Source: Citrifermentans bremense R1
GTDB taxonomy: Bacteria > Desulfobacterota > Desulfuromonadia > Geobacterales > Geobacteraceae
Direction: 5' to 3'
Assembly: GCF_000426865.1 (NCBI RefSeq)
Contig: NZ_AUGE01000011.1
Span: forward strand, 50,027-114,026
Length of the DNA: 64,000 nt
The notes beneath the pieces are model-generated. The model had not been told where the DNA came from. It saw only the letters and a program-made list of their open reading frames with translations, and ran no database searches. The position numbers were made by a program, and so were the translations under genes. Shown piece by piece: positions 60,685 through 64,000 of this stretch; position 1 is the stretch's first letter, and each line of letters opens with the position of its first letter.

Positions 60685-62206
60685 GATTCTCATCGTGGAC
60701 GACGAGGCGGACATCGCGCTCATCCTCAAGCTGCAACTGGAGGACGCCGGCTACGAGACGGTCCGGGCCCGCGACGGTGTAGAGGCCCTGGAGGCGGTGG
60801 CGCAGGAGCCGTTCGACCTCATCATGCTCGACATAAAGATGCCCCGCATGGACGGCCTCGAGGTGCTGAGCCGCCTGAAGGGGGACGAGACCCCGGTGGT
60901 GATGATGACAGCCCACGGCAGCGAGGACATCGCCGTCGACGCCATGAAGAAGGGGGCGCTCGACTACATATCGAAGCCTTTTTCCACCGACGACATGCTG
61001 CAGAAGGTGGAGCGCGCCATCGGCATCGACCGCACCCGCAAGGAAAACGCCAGGCTCTCGCAGCAGTTGGACGAGGAGCGGCGCAAGATGGAGGCGGTGC
61101 TGCAGGGGATGGCCGATCTGCTGGTCGCAGTCGACCCGCAGGGGCGCATCATCACCTGGAGCCGGCAGGCGGCCAGGCTTTTGGCCGCAGAAGGGGAGAG
61201 CCTCTCGGGGAAAACCCTGGAAGAGGTGCTCAAGGCCGAGGTCCCGGGGGGAGAACTCCCGGCCCGGACCGTCTTGCGCACCGCGGAGCCTCGCCTCGAC
61301 GTCGGCTACCTGCTGAAGATCGGCAGCCAGACTGTGCCGGTACTCTCCTCGGCGGCGCCGCTTTGGAACGCGAACGGGGAGCTCGCTGGGAGCGTCGAGA
61401 TCATCAGGGACATCTCAAAGCTCAAGGAGCTGGAGCAGGAAAAAGAGGATTTCGTGAGCATGCTCTCCCACGACCTCAAGTCCCCCATCACCGCGGTGGT
61501 CGGCTCCATCGACCTGGTGCGGGAGGCGAAGCTCGGCCCGGTGACCCCGGACCAGTCGGAATACCTGAACGCCGCCATAGAGAGCTGCGAAGAGATGGTG
61601 GAGATGATCGACACCCTGCTCGGCATCCACAAGTTCGAGGCGGGGAAGATGAAGCTGAACTTCCGGGAAGAGGATCCGTCGCTGCTCATCAACCGGGGCG
61701 TGGCCAAGTTCCAGACGCCGGCGCAGCGCGGCGCGATCAGGCTTTTTGCGACCCTCCCCCCGTCCCTCCCCGCTATCTCGGCCGACCGCTCCTCGTTCAG
61801 CCGCATCCTGGGAAACCTCCTTTCCAACGCGGTGAAGTTCACCCCCGAGGGTGGGGAGATAGAGGTGTCGGCGGATCTGGTACAGGACCCGGCGCCCGTG
61901 CTGGCGCAGGTACCGGAGGAGTGCTATCCCGGGCAAGAGCTGCCCAGGGAAGGGGAGTTCGTCAGGATCAGGGTGCGCGACTCCGGCGTCGGGATTCCGC
62001 AGGAATCGCTCGGCTCCATCTTCGACCGTTTCGTGCAGGCCAGAAACCGCCGGCAGGGAAAGACCCGCGGCACCGGCCTGGGGCTTGCCTTCTGCAGGAA
62101 GGCTGTCGACGCGCATGGCGGGTACATCTGGGCGGAGAGCGAGCCGGGCGCAGGCTCCGTCTTCACCCTCTTGTTCCCGGCGCTTCCGGAGGAAGAGGAC
62201 GAGTAG
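60671..62206 (+). CDS. Response regulator-PAS-histidine kinase hybrid
   Basis: A 511-residue cytoplasmic protein. The receiver (ILIVDDEADIAL, phospho-Asp near 53 in LIMLDIKMPRMDG, Lys in YISKPFS) is followed by PAS (about 130-250), HisKA with MLSHDLKSPITAVVGS, and HATPase_c (NLLSNAVKFTPEGG, DSGVGIPQE, GTGLGLAFC). GGGGAGAC precedes the ATG. Translation is coupled to the transmembrane kinase upstream, so that kinase probably phosphorylates this receiver, which then controls the attached kinase. No DNA-binding output is present. Confidence 0.93.
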   Translation: MQKDKILIVDDEADIALILKLQLEDAGYETVRARDGVEALEAVAQEPFDLIMLDIKMPRMDGLEVLSRLKGDETPVVMMTAHGSEDIAVDAMKKGALDYISKPFSTDDMLQKVERAIGIDRTRKENARLSQQLDEERRKMEAVLQGMADLLVAVDPQGRIITWSRQAARLLAAEGESLSGKTLEEVLKAEVPGGELPARTVLRTAEPRLDVGYLLKIGSQTVPVLSSAAPLWNANGELAGSVEIIRDISKLKELEQEKEDFVSMLSHDLKSPITAVVGSIDLVREAKLGPVTPDQSEYLNAAIESCEEMVEMIDTLLGIHKFEAGKMKLNFREEDPSLLINRGVAKFQTPAQRGAIRLFATLPPSLPAISADRSSFSRILGNLLSNAVKFTPEGGEIEVSADLVQDPAPVLAQVPEECYPGQELPREGEFVRIRVRDSGVGIPQESLGSIFDRFVQARNRRQGKTRGTGLGLAFCRKAVDAHGGYIWAESEPGAGSVFTLLFPALPEEEDE

Positions 62207-62413
62207 CAGCTGACCGTTCTGCACGCGGTGAAAAAGCCCTTTAATTAGCCCATGCAACAGGGCCGGGGAAGAGGGGAGAGATGAAAGTTATTTTAATCAC
62301 TCCTCTTTTTTGTTGCCGGGAATATAGTAAAGTAATTCCTGGTTCGAGAGGTGGACCCTCTCATGGGAGAAAGCAGGTGAAGTAAGGAAAATTACGACGG
62401 GTAAGGGGGCGAT

Positions 62414-63484
62414 GTGGCACTGCGTGAAAGTGACGCCGGATATCGCGAATTGTTTGAAGCAAACCCTCAGCCGATGTGGGTCTGTCACCAGGAGAGCAGG
62501 AGGCTTCTGGCGGTGAACGAGGCAGCCCTGCTGCTTTATGGATATCGTCGCGAGCAGTTTCTGGAACTGGCCCTGGAGCATCTGAGCGGCGGCGAGCCGA
62601 TGGGGGACCCGCGTGCGTCGCAGGACCAGCAGCTGCGCTGCAGGCAGTTGAAAAAGGACGGCAGTTCCTTCGAAGCGCAGCTCATCTGCCACCCTTGCCA
62701 GTTCCAAGGAGAGCGGGTGCAACTGGTGCTGGTGCGCGATGAGGGCGGCGCCCAGCAAGAGACGCAGCTTAGGTACCGGGTGCTTCAGCAGGGAAGTCTT
62801 TTGGAGGCGGCGCAGCGCGAGCTGGAGACCTTCAGCTATTCCGTTTCGCACGACCTGCGCGCGCCGCTGCGCCACATAGACGGCTTCAGCCGCGCTCTCA
62901 TGGACGATTACGGCACCCTTATGGACGGCCAGGGAAAGGAGTACCTGACCAGGATCTGCCAGGCGGCGGAGAAGATGTCGCAGCTCATCGACGCCATGCA
63001 GCAACTGTCAAGGGTGGGACGGACGGAGTTGAGCCTGGAGAAGGTCGACCTGAGCGTGAAGGCCCAGGTGATTTCATTGGAACTGAAGCACCGGGAGCCC
63101 GAACGACGGGTCGACTTCGCCATCGAGGAGGGGGTGAAGGCCGAGGCCGATGCCAAGCTGGTGCGCCAGCTTCTGGAGATCCTGATGGGTAACGCCTGGA
63201 AGTTCAGCTCCAAGACACCCTCCGCCGTGATCAGCTTCGGCTCCGTCGAGCTGCAGGGGGAGACCGCGTACTTCGTCAGGGACAACGGGGCAGGTTTCGA
63301 CATGGCCTACGCCGACAAGCTCTTCTCCGTATTCCACAGGCTGCATCGGGCCGACGAGTTCGAGGGAAGCGGCGTGGGGCTTGCCATCGCCCAGCGCATC
63401 GTGGCGCGCCACGGCGGCCGGATCTGGGCCGAAAGCGCCCCCGGCGCCGGTGCCACCTTCTACTTTACGTTGAGAGGCAATTGA
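62414..63484 (+). CDS. PAS-domain histidine kinase, soluble
   Basis: A 356-residue kinase with one PAS domain (about 8-120, FEANPQPMWVCHQESRRLLAVNEAALLLYGY), HisKA with YSVSHDLRAPLRHIDGFSRAL, and HATPase_c (NAWKFSSK, DNGAGFDMAYADKLFSVFHRLH, GSGVGLAIAQRIV), the phytochrome-kinase-like subtype. The start is a GTG at 62414 after AAGGGGGCG. No membrane segment is seen. It lies 207 bases after the receiver-kinase gene, so it may be a third member of the same circuit or independent. It is followed by a repeat cluster and a transposase. Confidence 0.9.
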   Translation: MALRESDAGYRELFEANPQPMWVCHQESRRLLAVNEAALLLYGYRREQFLELALEHLSGGEPMGDPRASQDQQLRCRQLKKDGSSFEAQLICHPCQFQGERVQLVLVRDEGGAQQETQLRYRVLQQGSLLEAAQRELETFSYSVSHDLRAPLRHIDGFSRALMDDYGTLMDGQGKEYLTRICQAAEKMSQLIDAMQQLSRVGRTELSLEKVDLSVKAQVISLELKHREPERRVDFAIEEGVKAEADAKLVRQLLEILMGNAWKFSSKTPSAVISFGSVELQGETAYFVRDNGAGFDMAYADKLFSVFHRLHRADEFEGSGVGLAIAQRIVARHGGRIWAESAPGAGATFYFTLRGN

Positions 63485-63501
63485 CGTTGAGAGGCGAGAA
63501 G

Positions 63502-63694
63502 CAATTGACGATTGACAATTGACAATGGGGCATCGCCTCTGGCACCAGCTCCCGAATGGCCAGCTGCCTCGTCATTCGGTAAAAGAAAGTCAACGAGCCA
63601 ACTGCCTCGTCAATGGGTTCTAGTTGTCGATTATCCATTGTAAGTTGTCAATTGGGGTAAGGGTTTTAGTTGTCAATTGTCAATTGTCAATTGG
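63502..63694. repeat. TTGACAATTGAC repeat cluster in inverted arrangement
   Basis: CAATTGACGATTGACAATTGACAATGG (63502-63528) is opposed by CCATTGTAAGTTGTCAATTGG (about 63637-63656) and GTTGTCAATTGTCAATTGTCAATTGG (about 63669-63694), around about 100 bases of unique DNA. It lies between the last kinase and the transposase remnant and is a short-period intergenic repeat, not a CRISPR. Confidence 0.75.
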
Positions 63695-63702
63695 TTTCCT
63701 GA

Positions 63703-64000
63703 TTAGCGCCAATCTTCCGCTAGACGTAACCATGTCTCTGATCGCCTGCCGGTACGGGCAGCAGCTGTTACAAGACGGGGCAACATCGCAGCCAGATCAA
63801 AGCGCCGGTTGAAACGATACTGATATTCGCCGAGATACCTGTGTGGGTACTTCGAGAAGTCGAAGGCATGGTAGGTCCCCACGATGGCATTCTTGAGGTT
63901 GCCGAGGATGGTGTTAACCCAGGTGAAACATTCCATCTTCTGGCTCTTCGTGGAGCCTTTTCTGATTATGTGCTTCTCGTGAGTGCAACCGGCTTCTGTT
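63703..64000 (-). CDS. IS1595-family-type transposase, C-terminal part (cut by window edge)
   Basis: The minus-strand frame is open from 64000 to a stop at 63703 (99 codons; the 5' part lies beyond the window). It contains KHIIRKGSTKSQKM, ECFTWVNTILGNLKNAIVGTYHAF, KYPHRYLGEYQYRFNRRFDL and a C-terminal SETWLRLAEDW, the C-terminal pattern of IS1595/ISXO2-like DDE transposases (WVNTxLGNxK...GTYHAF...RYLxExxYRFNRR). Terminal inverted repeats of the element were not identified on this side; the nearby TTGTCAATTG repeats are not obviously them. Whether the element is complete cannot be judged here. Confidence 0.85.
   Translation of the reverse strand, partial: TEAGCTHEKHIIRKGSTKSQKMECFTWVNTILGNLKNAIVGTYHAFDFSKYPHRYLGEYQYRFNRRFDLAAMLPRLVTAAARTGRRSETWLRLAEDWR

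Noticed and set aside
63502..63694. CRISPR array from the TTGACAATTGAC repeats
   Set aside because: Repeat units are short, contiguous and inverted relative to each other, with no regular spacers and no cas genes.

Overview
The window is high-GC DNA from a dissimilatory metal-reducing deltaproteobacterium of the Geobacter/Geomonas/Citrifermentans group. Evidence: many multiheme c-type cytochromes with outer-membrane porins, two PpcA-type triheme cytochromes, the DapL lysine route, and a run of sensor kinases and a sigma54-type regulator. It spans the chromosomal replication origin (rpmH-dnaA-dnaN-recF-gyrB-gyrA). The genus is inferred from gene content, not from a search.

Region 1 (1-9.3 kb, minus strand) is an extracellular electron-transfer / selenite-tellurite type (ext) operon. 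It runs from rhodanese-like lipoprotein ExtH through porin ExtI, small periplasmic ExtJ, multiheme cytochrome ExtKL, a 12-heme lipoprotein (ExtM-like), a 10-heme cytochrome (ExtN-like) and a Rieske protein (ExtO-like) to a cytochrome b cut by the window edge. ExtKL is split by one in-frame UGA followed by a stem-loop that fits a bacterial SECIS, so it reads best as a selenocysteine-containing multiheme cytochrome. A LysR gene is divergent from the operon.

Region 2 (10-28 kb) holds pyruvate:ferredoxin oxidoreductase, an MFS transporter, and a porin plus tetraheme flavocytochrome c unit. That unit has a sigma54-type promoter and dyads just downstream of its probable two-component system (periplasmic binding-domain kinase and NtrC-type regulator). 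A FIST-domain protein with a soluble kinase and an Fe-S (DinG/XPD-like) helicase with a nuclease-like N-terminus follow.

Region 3 (27.9-34.2 kb) holds two near-duplicate triheme c7 cytochromes. Between them, with its own promoter, lies a unit encoding two unrecognised paralogous proteins (about 144 aa) and a radical SAM/SPASM enzyme, the best candidate here for an undescribed peptide- or protein-modifying system. A BioD/Pta-N-like ATPase, a membrane-anchored XRE regulator with an extracytoplasmic EF-hand, and a DJ-1/PfpI protein follow.

Region 4 (34.4-38.9 kb) is the lysine operon lysA-dapA-dapB-dapL. Region 5 (39.4-55.4 kb) is the origin cluster: rsmG, mnmG, mnmE, yidC, yidD, rnpA and rpmH on the minus strand; dnaA, dnaN, recF, gyrB and gyrA on the plus strand. 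Two parS-like sites lie between mnmG and mnmE, and DnaA boxes flank dnaA, with a DnaA-trio-like unwinding element before dnaN. parAB and jag are not at their common positions.

Region 6 (55.6-64 kb) holds a HEAT-like protein of unknown function, gpsA, three sensor kinases (one fused to a receiver) and the end of an IS1595-type transposase. Several dispersed palindromic repeat families fill intergenic gaps. No rRNA, tRNA or CRISPR array was recognised.
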